64,000 nt of DNA, taken from contig JAFDXE010000009.1 in NCBI GenBank assembly GCA_018268085.1, positions 1-64,000 of the forward strand. The letters are read 5' to 3'. The notes under the pieces are model-generated. The model saw nothing but the letters and a program-made list of their open reading frames with translations, was not told the origin of the DNA and searched no databases. This DNA is from Bacteroidota bacterium. GTDB lineage: Bacteria > Bacteroidota > Bacteroidia > Chitinophagales > Chitinophagaceae. The position numbers and the translations under genes were made by a program. This document shows, piece after piece, positions 63,438-64,000 of this stretch. Positions within the stretch are counted from its first letter, which is position 1; every line of letters starts with the position of its first letter.

Positions 63438-64000
63438 CTATTTGTTATCGTTATTCACTGAATCTTTTACGGAAGGCTTCTTCCTGTCTGCCGGGTTTAT
63501 CGCATCCTGTTTAATAAATCCTGTATCATTACCAGCCGGCATCGGTGGCAAATTATTGTTCAGCCTCTTGGATGTATCCAGCTTCTCCAGGTCATCTTTC
63601 GCATCTTCTTCCTCTATTCCCAGTGTATCTTTCATCAGTTTAATGTACCCTTTTGCCATCAGGTAAGCAGAATCCTTCCTGTGCATCAGCGAATCCTGTG
63701 TGCGTACGGCTGCGTAAATTCGTGGAGGGATGAGGTTCATCTGCGATAATTTTTCTACCCTGTCTTTCCTTTCTTTACCGGCAATAGAATCATTCAGGTA
63801 TTTTTCAATCATCAACCCGGTGATGGGCGCAGCGAATGTTCCGCCGAATTTGCCGCTATTTTCCACCACACACATGATCGCAATTTTTGGATTGTCTCTC
63901 GGGGCAAATCCGCAAAAGAAAGAGTGATTGGGTTGTTTCTCTCCCCGAAAATAGTTTTCTACTGTTCCGGTTTTACCACATATAACAATGCCCGGAACCT
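63438..64000 (-). CDS. mrdA: Penicillin-binding protein 2, C-terminal part (gene runs off the window)
   Basis: The frame enters from the window edge with IVICGKTGTVENYFRGE, the KTG motif of the transpeptidase active site, and continues through HSFFCGFAPRDNPKIAIMCVVENSGKFGGTFAAPI. A Bacteroidota-type Pro/Asp/Lys-rich tail ends the protein at 63438. It crosslinks peptidoglycan during elongation and pairs with RodA, encoded next in the same operon. The N-terminus is outside the window. Confidence 0.92.
   Translation of the reverse strand, partial: VPGIVICGKTGTVENYFRGEKQPNHSFFCGFAPRDNPKIAIMCVVENSGKFGGTFAAPITGLMIEKYLNDSIAGKERKDRVEKLSQMNLIPPRIYAAVRTQDSLMHRKDSAYLMAKGYIKLMKDTLGIEEEDAKDDLEKLDTSKRLNNNLPPMPAGNDTGFIKQDAINPADRKKPSVKDSVNNDNK

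Overview
The window looks like chromosome of a Bacteroidota bacterium, probably family Chitinophagaceae. The signs are a type IX secretion C-terminal domain, a FAS1 lipoprotein, a two-domain TonB receptor, fused CrtYcd-type lycopene cyclase, LytTR/His_kinase pairs, a lack of Shine-Dalgarno sequences, and several promoters of the Bacteroidota form TTG-N19-TAnnTTTG. No rRNA, tRNA, CRISPR array, phage or insertion sequence was recognised. The family assignment is inference from gene content.

Layout. 1-12.4 kb: two giant secreted adhesin-like proteins on the minus strand, the first running off the window edge, sharing a ~70-residue repeat module. 12.7-18.1 kb: a loose plus-strand group (two acyltransferase-3 membrane proteins, VOC, RibD-like, GNAT, a lipoprotein, a small basic protein). 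18.1-24 kb: a candidate structured small RNA, three tiny membrane proteins, beta-carbonic anhydrase beside a bestrophin remnant, TetR regulator, universal stress protein, membrane hydrolase, cardiolipin-synthase-like PLD. 24-36 kb: a light-response region with a CarH/LitR-like B12-binding MerR regulator, the carotenoid operon crtI-crtB-crtD-cruF-crtZ-crtYcd, a LytS/LytTR-like pair, a FAS1 lipoprotein, an SDR and a photolyase/cryptochrome. The gene set predicts a hydroxylated monocyclic carotenoid of the saproxanthin/myxol type; crtE and crtW are not in the window. 36-42 kb: pirin, YceI, Crp/Fnr regulator, two PAP2 phosphatases, a second universal stress protein.

42.4-56 kb is the most interesting part: an apparent phosphate-starvation island. 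It holds a PlcP-like metallophosphatase, a glycosyltransferase and a GH1 beta-glucosidase in one tight operon, an alkaline-phosphatase-superfamily enzyme, a TonB receptor with a beta-helix lipoprotein, an OprP-type porin, and a DUF47/Pit phosphate transporter. Four intergenic regions here carry tandem 11-bp direct repeats beginning TAA(C/T). In three of them the last unit lies 17-18 bp before a TTTG of a -7 box. This is the geometry of a PhoB-type Pho box. A pair of structured intergenic elements (18.1 and 47.4 kb) each carry two similar 11-bp units and end in an intrinsic terminator with compensatory stem changes, so they may be paralogous phosphate-responsive small RNAs.

56-64 kb is core metabolism and envelope: galE, a transketolase C-terminal subunit, an ECF sigma operon, two metallo-beta-lactamase-fold hydrolases, rodA and the 3' end of mrdA (PBP2).
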